The translations under genes and the position numbers were made by a program. From contig CAZWLY010000012.1 in NCBI GenBank assembly GCA_964634465.1, forward strand, positions 1 to 64,000: a stretch of DNA of 64,000 bases, written 5' to 3'. This DNA is from CAZWLY01 sp964634465. GTDB lineage: Bacteria > Desulfobacterota > Desulfarculia > G963662305. Below the pieces are notes generated by a model, which worked only from the letters and a program-made list of their open reading frames with translations, ran no database searches and was not told the origin of the DNA. Numbering within the stretch: the first letter of the stretch is position 1; each line of letters starts with the position of its first letter. Below are positions 41,188 through 50,513 of this stretch, one piece after another.

Positions 41188-42258
41188 ATGACCAGCCAGA
41201 CGGACAAGACGGCCGAGTGCCGGTTCCGGGAGTTCAGGCCCGAGGACACAGCCAGGCTGCCCCGGCTGCTGAAGACGGTCTGGGGAAGGGACAGCGACGA
41301 GGCCTACTGGCGGTGGCGTTATCTCGATCCCCCCTTCGAGACCCAGGCGACGGTGGTCGAGGACGAGGACGAGATCGTCGCCTTCATCGGCTACTGGATC
41401 CGCTCGCTCCAGGTCGGCTCGGCCGAGACCAAGGGTTACATGATCGTCGATGTCATGGCCCACCCCGATTACCGGGGCGGCCGGGTCTACGGGCGGCTCT
41501 ACCAGCAGGCCAAGGAATTGATGGCCGATCGGATCGTCTTCGGCTACACCAACGAGGTCTCACACCGCGTCTTCGCCGCCTTCTTGGGCCGGACCATCAA
41601 GCTGGACGTCGCAGCGCCGGTGTTGGTCTCGCCGATCCGGGCCGGCCAATTGGCCGGTCTGCCCCGCCCGGTCAAAGACTGGCTCGACTTCCTGTCTCGC
41701 TCGCTTAACCGGCTGCGCTTCTCGGGAAAAACTTCGGGACCGATCGAGGCGGCCAGGACCGGGGAGATCGACGCCGACTTCGACCGGCTGTGGCGGGAGG
41801 CGGCCGATCGCTTCCCGGCCGTCTTCCGTCGCGACCGCGCCTATCTGACCTGGCGCTACCTCGACGCGCCGGGAGGTGGGTTCCAGGTCTGGCGGGCCGA
41901 CGAGGCCGGCCGGCTGGTCGGCTACATGATCACCGCCATCGCCGGGAGTGGAAAACGGAAGCGCGGCTTCATCGTAGACTGGCTCGTTTTGCCGGAGCGG
42001 GCCGATGTCTTCGGGACGCTGTTGCGCTCGGCCATGGCCTGGCTGGCCGAAACCGGCGCGGACGCCGTCGAGGCCTGGAGTTTGGATCTGGACCGTTACT
42101 GGCCGGTGGGTCGGGCGGCCCAACTGTTCGTGAAGACCGGACGGAGCCGCACCTTCCTCCTCGGCGGCGACCGCCACGAGCTGCTCGACCTCGACTCGCT
42201 TACGCCGGCCGATCTGTTCATGACCCTCGGCGATTCAGACTATCTGACCTTGCCCTGA
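41188..42258 (+). CDS. GNAT-family N-acetyltransferase-like protein
   Basis: The 356-aa protein has an N-terminal GNAT fold (FREFRPEDTARLPRLLKTVWGRD...) with acetyl-CoA-binding motif region VDVMAHPDYRGGRVYGRLYQQA near residues 88-108. The second half looks like a repeat of the same fold (LTWRYLDAPGG.FQVWRADEAGRLVGYMI). Double-GNAT proteins of this layout occur near polysaccharide genes, but the substrate is unknown. It lies about 98 bp before the mannose-phosphate isomerase gene. Confidence 0.8.
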   Translation: MTSQTDKTAECRFREFRPEDTARLPRLLKTVWGRDSDEAYWRWRYLDPPFETQATVVEDEDEIVAFIGYWIRSLQVGSAETKGYMIVDVMAHPDYRGGRVYGRLYQQAKELMADRIVFGYTNEVSHRVFAAFLGRTIKLDVAAPVLVSPIRAGQLAGLPRPVKDWLDFLSRSLNRLRFSGKTSGPIEAARTGEIDADFDRLWREAADRFPAVFRRDRAYLTWRYLDAPGGGFQVWRADEAGRLVGYMITAIAGSGKRKRGFIVDWLVLPERADVFGTLLRSAMAWLAETGADAVEAWSLDLDRYWPVGRAAQLFVKTGRSRTFLLGGDRHELLDLDSLTPADLFMTLGDSDYLTLP

Positions 42259-42355
42259 AAGCCCGCGCCGTGTAGTCTGAGCCGGTGGAAGCCCTGGCCA
42301 GAGACTCGACCCGGAACCAAACCGCGGCGGCGGCGAGCGCCGGAGGCCGGCGCTG

Positions 42356-43441
42356 ATGGCCGCCGAGCGACTCCATCCCCTGCCGCTCTCGAGCCGAGCG
42401 GTCGTCCCCGTCTGGGGCAATCCGGACTGGTCGGCCCTGACCGGCCGGCCGGCGCCTAACCTCCCGCCGGTGGGCGAGTTGTGGCTCAACGACGACCGGC
42501 CCGACGGCTCCTGCGTCCTGGCCGGAGAGTCGGCCGGCGCGCCCCTGGGCGAGCTGATCGAACGGGCCCCGGCCGAAATTCTCGGTCCGGCCTGGGCCGA
42601 GACGAAGCGGATGCCGGTCCTCATCAAGTTTCTGAATCCCGGCCAATGGCTCTCGGTCCAGGTCCATCCCGACTCCGAGCGGATCGGGGCGGGCAAGTAC
42701 GAGGCCTGGCACGTGATAAGCGCCGGACCGGGGGCCGAGATCATCCTCGGCCTCAACCCCGGCCTGGATCGGGCGGCGGTGGCCGAGGCGGTCGAGCGAG
42801 GCGACTGGAGCGACATCCTCAACCGCCGGCCCGTCGCCGCCGGCGAGTCCTACTTCATTCCGGCCGGCCTTATCCACGCCCTCGGCCCGGACATGCTGCT
42901 CTTCGAAATCCAGCAAAACAGCGATGTCACCTACCGCTTCTACGATTGGGACCGCCTCGGGCCGGACGGCCGCCCCCGGCCGCTGATGATCGCAGAGGCC
43001 CTGGACGCCTTCAAGCCCATCGACCCGGCCGGGGTCTGCCCCGAACCGATCACGATCGAACTGGGCGCCGGCCGGGAGACCTACCTGGTCGCCTGCCGCC
43101 ACTTTCTACTGACCAGACTGGAGCTGTCGGGCCCCTACCGGGGCGACACCGAAGGTCGGCGGGCGATCCTGCTGACCGGTCTGAGCGGCCGGGGGAAGGT
43201 CTTTGGCGGCGGATTGGAGGTCGGCCTCGGCCCGGCCGGGACGATCCTCCTGCCGGCCGGGCTGGGCGGCTACGCCATCGAGCCCGAGGCGGACGGAGAG
43301 GGGTTGGTCTTGCTGGTCTCCTCGACCCCCGATCTGACCGCCGACGTGGTCAGGCCGCTCCTGGCCGCCGGCGTCGGCCGGGAAAAGATTCTGTCCCTGG
43401 CCGGCGCCCTGGGTGAAACCGAGATCGGGCCGGCCTTTTGA
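42356..43441 (+). CDS. manA: Mannose-6-phosphate isomerase, class I
   Basis: It interconverts fructose-6-phosphate and mannose-6-phosphate for GDP-mannose or glycolysis. The 361-aa cupin enzyme has zinc-ligand segments KFLNPGQWLSVQVHPDSE, KYEAWHVI and IPAGLIHALG, followed by FEIQQNSDVTYRFYDWDR, all diagnostic. The length is typical of the short Firmicutes-like class I forms. Confidence 0.93.
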   Translation: MAAERLHPLPLSSRAVVPVWGNPDWSALTGRPAPNLPPVGELWLNDDRPDGSCVLAGESAGAPLGELIERAPAEILGPAWAETKRMPVLIKFLNPGQWLSVQVHPDSERIGAGKYEAWHVISAGPGAEIILGLNPGLDRAAVAEAVERGDWSDILNRRPVAAGESYFIPAGLIHALGPDMLLFEIQQNSDVTYRFYDWDRLGPDGRPRPLMIAEALDAFKPIDPAGVCPEPITIELGAGRETYLVACRHFLLTRLELSGPYRGDTEGRRAILLTGLSGRGKVFGGGLEVGLGPAGTILLPAGLGGYAIEPEADGEGLVLLVSSTPDLTADVVRPLLAAGVGREKILSLAGALGETEIGPAF

Positions 43442-43472
43442 GGCCGCCGGAGGCGGCCCGGAAACGCCCGAC

Positions 43473-44276
43473 CTAGTCGTCTTCGGCGCAGCCCCCTACC
43501 TCGGGGTGCTTCTTACGCATGAAATCGAGGAACTTCTTGCCGGGTTCGAAGTTGGGGTTTTTTTTGAGGGCGATCTTCAAGACCTTGCAGGCCGTCTCGA
43601 ACTTGGTCATCTCGTAGAGGACCCGGGCGGTGTTGTAGTAGAGCCCCTCGTCGTCGGGCGAGAGCTTGATCGCCCGCTGGTAGAGCTTGATCGCCTCGGC
43701 CAGTTGGCCCTCCTTCCGCAGCGACATGGCCAGCCGATTGATGATGTGGACCGTGTCCGGGTCGATGGCCGCGGCCCGGCGGTAGGCCGCCTCGGCGTCG
43801 TCCCACAGCTCGAAGTCCATGTAGCGGTCGCCGATGTCCACCGCCAGCCCGGCGTCCTCGCTGAAGTCGTCCATCAGCTCGTTGAAGACGTCTCTGGCTT
43901 CATCGACCCGCTCGGCCTCCAGGTGCTCGACGCCTTCCTTGAGCCGACCCATGATGGCGTCCTGGCTGACCGTGACCAGTTGACTCAAGAAGTCGAGCCA
44001 GTCCTGCTCCTGGCCCTCCGCGAACGAGACTGGACCGTAGGTTTCCTTATAGAGTTTGTGGTCGGCCACCCGGTTCATGAAATCGTAGAGCTCGTCGTCG
44101 ATCATGCGCTTCTCGCGCTGCATGAACTGACTCTGCAACTCGATCTTGGAGTGGATGGCTTCGGTGAGGTTGATCAGGCAGGCCTGGAGATTACCCTTGG
44201 CCAATTGCTCCTTGGCCCGGTTGAACTTGGTGTAGAACCGTCGGGTCGGATCGGGTCCTTTGGTCTGCCCCGTCAA
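43473..44276 (-). CDS. TPR-domain protein
   Basis: The 267-aa soluble protein has a charged helical N-terminal half of unknown type and a C-terminal TPR array (LWDDAEAAYRRAAAIDPD, LAEAIKLYQRAIKLSPDDEGLYYNTA, FETACKVLKIALKKNPNFEPGKKFL). The start is TTG, with GGAGAG 8 nt upstream. It ends in CAEDD. It may be a type IV pilus or two-component accessory protein, but no neighbour supports this. Confidence 0.82.
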   Translation of the reverse strand: MTGQTKGPDPTRRFYTKFNRAKEQLAKGNLQACLINLTEAIHSKIELQSQFMQREKRMIDDELYDFMNRVADHKLYKETYGPVSFAEGQEQDWLDFLSQLVTVSQDAIMGRLKEGVEHLEAERVDEARDVFNELMDDFSEDAGLAVDIGDRYMDFELWDDAEAAYRRAAAIDPDTVHIINRLAMSLRKEGQLAEAIKLYQRAIKLSPDDEGLYYNTARVLYEMTKFETACKVLKIALKKNPNFEPGKKFLDFMRKKHPEVGGCAEDD

Positions 44277-44318
44277 AGGCGTCTCTCCAACTTGCGGGAA
44301 CGTTCAAATTTAACGCAC

Positions 44319-44951
44319 TTACTGATTCTCTGCAAGCCTTCCTCGCCAGGGGCGGCAGGCGCCGCGCCTGATGGCCTCGATCAGATCGCCAAGGTCTCTG
44401 ATCGGACAACTGAACTCGGTCGCCCAGTCGCCCAGGTGTTCGGTGGTGTGGGCATCGGAGCCGGCGACCAGGGTCGAGCCGAACCTCTCGCCCAGGGCCA
44501 GGGCCCGCTCGTTCTCCTCGGGCAAATGCGACGGGGTCAAGGCCTCGACGGCGTCGAAGAGGCTCCACAACCGATAGACCCTCTCCGGGTCGTCATTGAG
44601 CCCGGCTCCGAATCTGAACGGATGGGCCAGCACGCTCACCCCGTCCCGGTCTCTGACCCAGGCGGTCAGCTCGGCGGCCGGCAGATTGACCGGCGGGCGC
44701 TTCTTGAGGCCGAAGATCAAGACGTGACCCTCGCGGCAAGTCGCCTCCCGTCCGGTCAAAATGACCAACCCCCGGCTGTCGTCCTCGGCGGCCAGGCTTT
44801 CGATCTCCACCTTGGACCAGGCGACGTCGTGTTCGGTGATGCAAAAGCCGTCGAGACCGGCGCGTCGAATGCGGGGGGCGATCTCCCTGACCCCCAGGAC
44901 CGAGCAGGAGCGGGAGTAGCGGCTGGTGTGGATGTGGAGGTCGAGGAGCAT
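44319..44951 (-). CDS. PHP-domain metal-dependent phosphoesterase-like protein
   Basis: The 210-aa protein opens with DLHIHTSRYS, the first metal motif of PHP domains, then TEHD near 41, LTGREATCREGHVLIFG near 65, AHPFRFG near 108, and GSDAHTTEHLG near 169. All metal ligands are therefore present. Related proteins hydrolyse phosphoesters such as nucleoside 3',5'-bisphosphates; the substrate here is unknown. The ATG is preceded by few spacing cues. Confidence 0.9.
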   Translation of the reverse strand: MLLDLHIHTSRYSRSCSVLGVREIAPRIRRAGLDGFCITEHDVAWSKVEIESLAAEDDSRGLVILTGREATCREGHVLIFGLKKRPPVNLPAAELTAWVRDRDGVSVLAHPFRFGAGLNDDPERVYRLWSLFDAVEALTPSHLPEENERALALGERFGSTLVAGSDAHTTEHLGDWATEFSCPIRDLGDLIEAIRRGACRPWRGRLAENQ

Positions 44952-45062
44952 GGTTCAGCTTAAACCAGTCGCTTCGATCGGGTCAAGCGGGCGGGCCGGC
45001 GAGCAGCCGATGGCGGCTCATGGGTTGCTTAACTGGTCGATTAATGGTAAAGATTCACGATC

Positions 45063-45713
45063 ATGGCCTATCCGATCATGGTCGATCTGCGGGGACGCCG
45101 GGTGCTGGTCGTCGGCGGCGGGTCGGTGGCGTACCGCAAGGTGCGGGTTCTGTTGGACGATTCGGCCGAGGTGGTCGTCGTCGCCCCGGAGTTGACGCCG
45201 GAGCTGGCCCGGCTGGTCGAGGCGGCCGGTCTCGATTGGCGGGCCAGAAGTTTCGAGCCCGGCGACCTCGAGGGCTGCTTCCTGGCCGTGGCCGCCACCG
45301 ACGACGAGGCGGTCAACCGGGCCGTGTTCGAGGCGGCCGAGGCGCGACGGATGCTGTGCAACGTGGTCGATCAACCCGAGCTGTGCTCGTTCATCGTCCC
45401 GGCCGTGGTGAGGCGGGGCGGCCTGATCCTGGCCGTCTCCACCACCGGCGCTTCACCTCTCCTGGCCCGTAAGATCAAGGAACGGCTGGCCGACGAATAC
45501 GACGAGGCCTGGGCCGACTACGTCGATCTGTTGGCCCGGGTGCGCCGGCTGGTCCTGGCCCGCGGTCGACCGGCCGAGAAGAACCGGTCGGTGTTCGAGG
45601 CGGTGATCGCGGCCGACCTTCTGACCCCGCTGCGCCGAGGCGACCGGACCGAGATGGAGCGGCGGCTTGTCGATAGTTGCGGTTTGACCCTGGCCGAAGT
45701 GGAGGAGGCTTAA
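45063..45713 (+). CDS. Precorrin-2 dehydrogenase/sirohydrochlorin ferrochelatase family (siroheme synthase N-terminal half)
   Basis: This 216-aa NAD+-dependent enzyme of siroheme synthesis is the CysG N-terminal/Met8/SirC type. The Rossmann motif VLVVGGGSVAYRKVRVLL, ATDDEAVN and the conserved STTGASPLLARKIKERL segment are clear. It lacks the methyltransferase half. Siroheme is needed for sulfite reductases, and precorrin-2 also feeds cobalamin and, in Desulfobacterota, heme. It is the first gene of a three-gene tetrapyrrole/cytochrome operon. Confidence 0.93.
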   Translation: MAYPIMVDLRGRRVLVVGGGSVAYRKVRVLLDDSAEVVVVAPELTPELARLVEAAGLDWRARSFEPGDLEGCFLAVAATDDEAVNRAVFEAAEARRMLCNVVDQPELCSFIVPAVVRRGGLILAVSTTGASPLLARKIKERLADEYDEAWADYVDLLARVRRLVLARGRPAEKNRSVFEAVIAADLLTPLRRGDRTEMERRLVDSCGLTLAEVEEA

Positions 45714-45718
45714 GAGAC

Positions 45719-46555
45719 ATGGCCGAGCTTCTGTTTTGGCTGACCGCCATCGGCTATTCGGCCGGCGCCGGCGGCTACCTGGTCTACATCATCCGCCAGA
45801 ACGAGGGCTCGGCCCGCTGGGCCGACCGGGTGATGATGCTCGGCCTGGCCCTGCATACCGGCCAGTTGATCGTCGTCTGGGTGGGCTTGGGTCACGTCCC
45901 GGCGGTGGGTTTGACCCAATCGCTCAATTTCTTCGCCTGGGCGGTGGTGGCCGGTTATCTGGCGGTTAGGTTCAAGACCAACGTCAAGGTCCTGGGCTCG
46001 TTCGTCGCCCCACTGGCCCTGTTCCTGATGCTTCTGGCCGCCGGCGGCGGAATCGGCAAGCCGGCCGAACCGGTGGCCGGCTTCAACTCGGTCTGGCTCG
46101 CCCTCCACGTCGCCACCGCCCTGTTGGGCGACGGCATCTTCGCCGTGGCTTTTCTGGCCGGGGTGATGTACCTCCTCCAAGAGCGGGCGATCAAGGGCAA
46201 GCGCTTCGGCTGGCTCTACTCCCGGCTGCCCTCGCTGACCAGCCTGGACGGCCTGAACCGGACCTGTCTGGTCTTCGGCTTTCCGCTGTTGACCGTCGGC
46301 ATGCTCACCGGCGCGCTCTACGCCCAGTTGGCCACCGGCGTCTACTGGCGCTGGGACGCCAAGGAGGTCTGGTCGCTGATCACCTGGGTCGTTTACGCCG
46401 TGCTCCTCCACCAGCGCCTGACCGTGGGCTGGCAGGGCCGCCGGGCGGCCTGGATGGCCATCGTCGGCTTCGGCCTGGTGATATTCACCTTTTTGGGCGC
46501 GTCGCTGCTGATGAGCGGCTACCACGACTTCGGCAAATACGGGCTGAACGGATGA
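45719..46555 (+). CDS. HemX/CcsA-like cytochrome c assembly membrane protein
   Basis: The 278-aa protein has eight predicted helices and the cytochrome-assembly signature GVYWRWDAKEVWSLITW (a tryptophan-rich haem-handling loop) near residue 215. It is located between sirC-like and hemA, the usual place of HemX/CcsA in Desulfobacterota and Firmicutes. It may regulate HemA levels or present haem for cytochrome c. The GGAGGAGG site precedes the ATG at 45719, and the stop overlaps hemA (ATGA). Confidence 0.92.
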   Translation: MAELLFWLTAIGYSAGAGGYLVYIIRQNEGSARWADRVMMLGLALHTGQLIVVWVGLGHVPAVGLTQSLNFFAWAVVAGYLAVRFKTNVKVLGSFVAPLALFLMLLAAGGGIGKPAEPVAGFNSVWLALHVATALLGDGIFAVAFLAGVMYLLQERAIKGKRFGWLYSRLPSLTSLDGLNRTCLVFGFPLLTVGMLTGALYAQLATGVYWRWDAKEVWSLITWVVYAVLLHQRLTVGWQGRRAAWMAIVGFGLVIFTFLGASLLMSGYHDFGKYGLNG

Positions 46556-47847
46556 GCGTCATCGTCGCCGGCATATCCCACCACACCGCTCCGGTCGAGT
46601 TGCGCGAGCAACTGGCCGGTTGCGCCCAGGATCCGCTGGCCGGCCTGACCGCCTTGAGCGAAGTCAAAGAGGGGCTCTTCATCTCGACTTGCAACCGGGT
46701 CGAGTTCGTCGTGGTCACCAGTGAGGCGGCCGGCGACGCCGAGGCGGCCGCCAAGCGGCTGGTCGAGTTCATCAGCCGGCTGTCGGGCGTGGCCGTCGCC
46801 GAGATAGAACCCTGCCTCTATATCAAGACCGATCGCGAAGCGGTCCGCCACGTCTTCCGGGTCGCCTCCAGCCTGGATTCGATGGTCGTCGGCGAGCCCC
46901 AGATTCTGGGCCAGATCAAGGACGCCTACCGCCGCGCCTCGGCCAACGGCCGGCTGGGCGTCATCCTCAACCGGTTGATGCACAAGACCTTCTCCGTGGC
47001 CAAGCGGGTCAGGACCGAGACCGGCATCTCCGATCACGCCGTGTCCATCTCCTACGCCGCGGTGGAGATGGCCCGGAAGATCTTCGGCGACCTGAGCGGC
47101 AAACGGGCGCTGTTGATCGGGGCCGGCGAGATGGCCGAACTGGCCGCCGAAAACCTGCTGGCCAACGGGGTGACCGATTTGACCGTGGCCAACCGGACCC
47201 TTCAGCGGGCCATGGAGATCGCCCAGCGATTTTCCGGCCGGGCCGTGGGCCTGACCGAACTGGAGCCGGCCCTGATCGAAGCCGACATCGTCATCTCCTC
47301 CACCGCCGCCGCCGAGCCGGTGCTGACGACCACGCTCGTCAAGTCGATCATCAAACCCAGAAAGAGGCGGCCGCTGTTCATCATCGACATCGCCGTGCCC
47401 CGGGACGTCGAGGAGGGCGTCGGCCATCTGGAGAACGTCTACCTCTACGACATCGACGACCTTCAGGCCGTGGTGGCCAAGAATATCGAGGCCAGGATGC
47501 ACGAGGCGATCCGGGCCGAGCGGATCGTGGAAGAGGAGGCGATCAAGTTCGAGGACTGGCTCAAGTCCCTGGCCGTGGTGCCGACGATCAAGGCCATCCA
47601 GTCCCAACTGGAAGAGGTCCGCCTCAAGGAGCTTCGAAAGACGCTGCCTTCCCTGAACTTGACCCCCGAACAGGCCGAAGCGATCGAGGTCATGACCCGG
47701 GCGATGATGAAGAAGGTTCTCCACCACCCGGCGGTCTGGCTGAAGCGCAATTTCAGGAACCCGGACAACCTGGAGCGCTACCTCGACGCCGCCCATCGCC
47801 TCTTCGGCCTGGAGAAACCGGCCAAAGACGACCCCGAGAAAGACTGA
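46552..47847 (+). CDS. hemA: Glutamyl-tRNA reductase
   Basis: It makes glutamate-1-semialdehyde, the first step of tetrapyrrole synthesis by the C5 pathway. The 431-aa protein has the catalytic cysteine segment STCNRVEFV (Cys near residue 50), SLDSMVVGEPQILGQIKDAY, NADPH domain ALLIGAGEMAELAAENL, and the dimerisation helix at the C-terminus. It is coupled to the membrane protein before it. Confidence 0.97.
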   Translation: MSVIVAGISHHTAPVELREQLAGCAQDPLAGLTALSEVKEGLFISTCNRVEFVVVTSEAAGDAEAAAKRLVEFISRLSGVAVAEIEPCLYIKTDREAVRHVFRVASSLDSMVVGEPQILGQIKDAYRRASANGRLGVILNRLMHKTFSVAKRVRTETGISDHAVSISYAAVEMARKIFGDLSGKRALLIGAGEMAELAAENLLANGVTDLTVANRTLQRAMEIAQRFSGRAVGLTELEPALIEADIVISSTAAAEPVLTTTLVKSIIKPRKRRPLFIIDIAVPRDVEEGVGHLENVYLYDIDDLQAVVAKNIEARMHEAIRAERIVEEEAIKFEDWLKSLAVVPTIKAIQSQLEEVRLKELRKTLPSLNLTPEQAEAIEVMTRAMMKKVLHHPAVWLKRNFRNPDNLERYLDAAHRLFGLEKPAKDDPEKD

Positions 47848-48408
47848 TCACTCACCCGGCCGCAAGATCGACTCAATCTCGGCATCCATTTTGGCCAGCC
47901 GCAGCCACTCGCGCCGGACAAGGCCGCTGAAAGGCCGAATCAAGCTCCAGTAGGCCCGAAAACGCTGTTTGGCTTTCCGGCCGTAACAGACAACCCTGGT
48001 TTCGGTGGCGAGATTAGAAAGCCGGGGGCCCAAAGGCTCGACGTGGAAGTTGGCGGCCGCCTTGGCGTAACCCGGTCGAGCGAAGTCCCTGAATCCATCG
48101 GGATCGAGCGTCCTGATGTCGAAATCGAGGAGCCAGAACCGCCCGATGAGGCCGATTACGAACTCATTGGGCGGGTTTTCGGCCAACTGGATGAAACCGA
48201 TTTTTGAAAACTCGGTGATTCTATACGGCAGGCCCGGCGTGGTGAAGTCTCTTCGCCAGAGGCGATAGGGCGCCTCCCGCAGCCGAAACAGGAGGCGAAT
48301 CACCGGCGAGCGGCGCATGTCCAGCTCCCTCACGGCCCGATAGACCCGCTCCGCCGCCGCCTCGACGACTACTTGATGGACCTCGTTAAACCCCCACGGG
48401 TGGTTCAT
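47848..48408 (-). CDS. Uncharacterised SRPBCC-like protein
   Basis: The 186-aa protein opens with EVHQVVVEAAAERVYRAVRELDM, the typical first strand and helix of START/SRPBCC lipid-binding folds (compare DUF2867), and continues with mixed beta-strands. The function is unknown. It is convergent with hemA, with abutting stop codons. Its ATG lies at the very 3' end of intergenic repeat copy D, so that element forms its leader. Confidence 0.8.
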   Translation of the reverse strand: MNHPWGFNEVHQVVVEAAAERVYRAVRELDMRRSPVIRLLFRLREAPYRLWRRDFTTPGLPYRITEFSKIGFIQLAENPPNEFVIGLIGRFWLLDFDIRTLDPDGFRDFARPGYAKAAANFHVEPLGPRLSNLATETRVVCYGRKAKQRFRAYWSLIRPFSGLVRREWLRLAKMDAEIESILRPGE

Positions 48409-48477
48409 TCGCCGCAGCCTACGACGAAAAAGAACGGTTCCGCATGTGCTGCCGATACCCTGTAGCCTGCGGCAGTG
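48409..48477 (-). repeat. Intergenic hairpin repeat, copy D (reverse orientation)
   Basis: On the minus strand it reads GCCGCAGGCTACAGGGTATC, GGCAGCACATGCGGA, CGTTCTTTTTCG, GTAGGCTGCGGCGA, matching copy A. Its outer arms GCCGCAGGCTAC and GTAGGCTGCGGC pair with one mismatch. Relative to copy A the arm bases change on both sides, suggesting a conserved hairpin. The ATG of the next gene follows directly. Confidence 0.75.
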
Positions 48478-48600
48478 TCGTTGATTTGCCGGTCCGGGAG
48501 ATAATCATCCAGCAGCACTTTGGCTTCCAGGGCTTCGATCAAAAATGGCGAGCCGGCCTCGGCTCGCCGTCGATTCGGGACCGGCTCACCGGCTCCAACC

Positions 48601-49407
48601 CTAACCCGACGGCGCGGCGGTAAACAGCGTCTCGTCCTTGAGCGACTGGCCGAACTTCTCCACCACCTCGGCCACGGTCAGCTTGGCCTTCTCCTCGCCG
48701 GCCACGTCCAACTGGATTTGGCCCTGGTGGAGCATGATCATCCGGTTGCCGTACTTGAGGGCCTGGTTCATGTTGTGGGTGACCATCAGCGTGGTCAGGT
48801 TGTTCTCCCGGACCATGACGTCGGTCAGGTCCATCACCTTCTGGGCCGTCTTGGGGTCCAGGGCGGCGGTGTGCTCGTCCAGGAGGAGCAGCTTGGGCAT
48901 GGTCAGGGTGGTCATCAGCAGGGCCAGAGATTGGCGCTGGCCGCCGGAGAGGAGGCCGACCTTGTCCTTGAGCCGGTCCTCCAGGCCCAGCTCCAGGACC
49001 TTCAACACCTCCCGGTAGCGCTTGCGTCGGGACTTGGTCACTCCCCACCTCAGCCCGCGCCTTCGGCCCCGCATCTCGGCCATGGCCAGGTTCTCCTCGA
49101 TGGTCATCTCGCCGGCCGTGCCCAGAGTCGGATTCTGGAACACCCGGGCCAAGTGGCTGGCCATGGCGTAATCCGGGGCCTTGGTCACGTCCTCCCGGCC
49201 GATCTTGATCTGGCCCTCATCGGGTTGGTAGGTGCCGGCGATGACGTTCAAGAGAGTCGATTTGCCGGCCCCGTTGGAGCCGATGATGGTAATGAACTCG
49301 CCCTCGTCCACCTCCAGGCTGAGCTTGTCGAGGGCCCGTTTTTCGTCCTGGGTGCCGGGGTTGAATATCTTGGTGACGCCCCTGACGGAGAGCATCCTCT
49401 TGGCCAT
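48601..49407 (-). CDS. ABC transporter ATP-binding protein (TrpXYZ-type importer)
   Basis: This 268-aa ATPase has Walker A GSNGAGKST, signature LLSGGQRQ and Walker B LLLLDEHTAALDP. The unusual DEHTAALDP (His rather than Pro/Ala after DE) is typical of this small amino-acid importer family. It powers uptake with the permease (starting 2 bp upstream) and the binding protein. The ATG at 49407 is preferred. Confidence 0.93.
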   Translation of the reverse strand: MAKRMLSVRGVTKIFNPGTQDEKRALDKLSLEVDEGEFITIIGSNGAGKSTLLNVIAGTYQPDEGQIKIGREDVTKAPDYAMASHLARVFQNPTLGTAGEMTIEENLAMAEMRGRRRGLRWGVTKSRRKRYREVLKVLELGLEDRLKDKVGLLSGGQRQSLALLMTTLTMPKLLLLDEHTAALDPKTAQKVMDLTDVMVRENNLTTLMVTHNMNQALKYGNRMIMLHQGQIQLDVAGEEKAKLTVAEVVEKFGQSLKDETLFTAAPSG

Positions 49408-49409
49408 GG

Positions 49410-50495
49410 CTAAACCCCCCTCAGGTGGATCTTGCCTTCCCGGCCGCCCTTGATGGCCGGAACGCCCAGGGCCAGCACGACCATCAACCCCGTGGCCAAC
49501 TTGAGATCGGTCGGGGCCAGGCCGAGCCGAAGCCCGGCGACGATGATGATCCGATAGATGATCGAGCCGACGACCGCGGCCATGGTCAAACGCAGCACCG
49601 TACCCGGCTGGGCGATTATCTCTATACCGGTGTTGAGCACCATCAGGGCGAAAGTCAAGGCCAGACCGATGCCGATGACGGCCATCCGCTCGGAAAAGCT
49701 CTCGACGTTCACCAGCCAGGCCAAGACTATGCACACCGCGGCGGCGGCGCCCAGGATGCCGGTGAATATACTCCCGTAGGCCGGTCGTCTTTTGACCATG
49801 GCCTCGCCGATGATGATCGAGGCCAGGCCGGCGACGATCATGCCGATGCCCATGCTCACGTCGGAAAACCCCTGATCCTGGGCCACCAGCGCCCCCGAGA
49901 GAGCGACCAGGGCGTTGGACAAGCCCAGCCCGAAGACGGTGGCCGTATCGGTGTTGACGCCCAACGAGCGGATCATCTGTTCGTTGTCGCCGGTGGCCCG
50001 AAGGGCCAGGCCGTACTCGGTGTAGAGAAACAGGTCGGTCAATATCTTGAAGACGATGGTCACGACGGCGAAGAAGATGACGATCGGCACCCAGCGGGCG
50101 ACCTCCATGTTCTCCATCGAGGTAAAGATCGTCGGAGCGTACAAAAGCTGGATATTGGCCCGGCCCATGATTCTCAGGTTGACCGAGTAGAGGATGGTCA
50201 TCATCAGGATGCCGGCCAAAAGACTGTTGATCTTGAGGCGGGTGTTGAGAATGCCGGTCAGGCAACCGGCGACGAATCCGGAGGCGACGGCGGCCACGAT
50301 GGCCAGCACCGGGTCCACCCCCTCAATAATCAACCGGGCGGCCACGGCGCCGCCCAGGGGAAAACTGCCGTCCACGGTCAAGTCCGGGAAGGCCAGCACC
50401 CTGAAGGTCAGGGCGATGCCCAAGGCGACCAGGGCGTAGGCCAAGCCCTGCTCCAGAGAGGAGGGCACGACGCCCTGCAACACGGATAACAGCAT
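49410..50495 (-). CDS. ABC transporter permease (TrpXYZ/branched-chain-like)
   Basis: The 361-aa protein has about ten hydrophobic helices. The motif ALGIALTFRVLAFPDLTVDGSFPLGG near residue 25 marks the family of permeases associated with TrpX-like binding proteins. It is co-transcribed with the ATPase and the binding protein. Confidence 0.93.
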   Translation of the reverse strand: MLLSVLQGVVPSSLEQGLAYALVALGIALTFRVLAFPDLTVDGSFPLGGAVAARLIIEGVDPVLAIVAAVASGFVAGCLTGILNTRLKINSLLAGILMMTILYSVNLRIMGRANIQLLYAPTIFTSMENMEVARWVPIVIFFAVVTIVFKILTDLFLYTEYGLALRATGDNEQMIRSLGVNTDTATVFGLGLSNALVALSGALVAQDQGFSDVSMGIGMIVAGLASIIIGEAMVKRRPAYGSIFTGILGAAAAVCIVLAWLVNVESFSERMAVIGIGLALTFALMVLNTGIEIIAQPGTVLRLTMAAVVGSIIYRIIIVAGLRLGLAPTDLKLATGLMVVLALGVPAIKGGREGKIHLRGV

Positions 50496-50513
50496 CTCGG
50501 CTCCAGCACTAAA

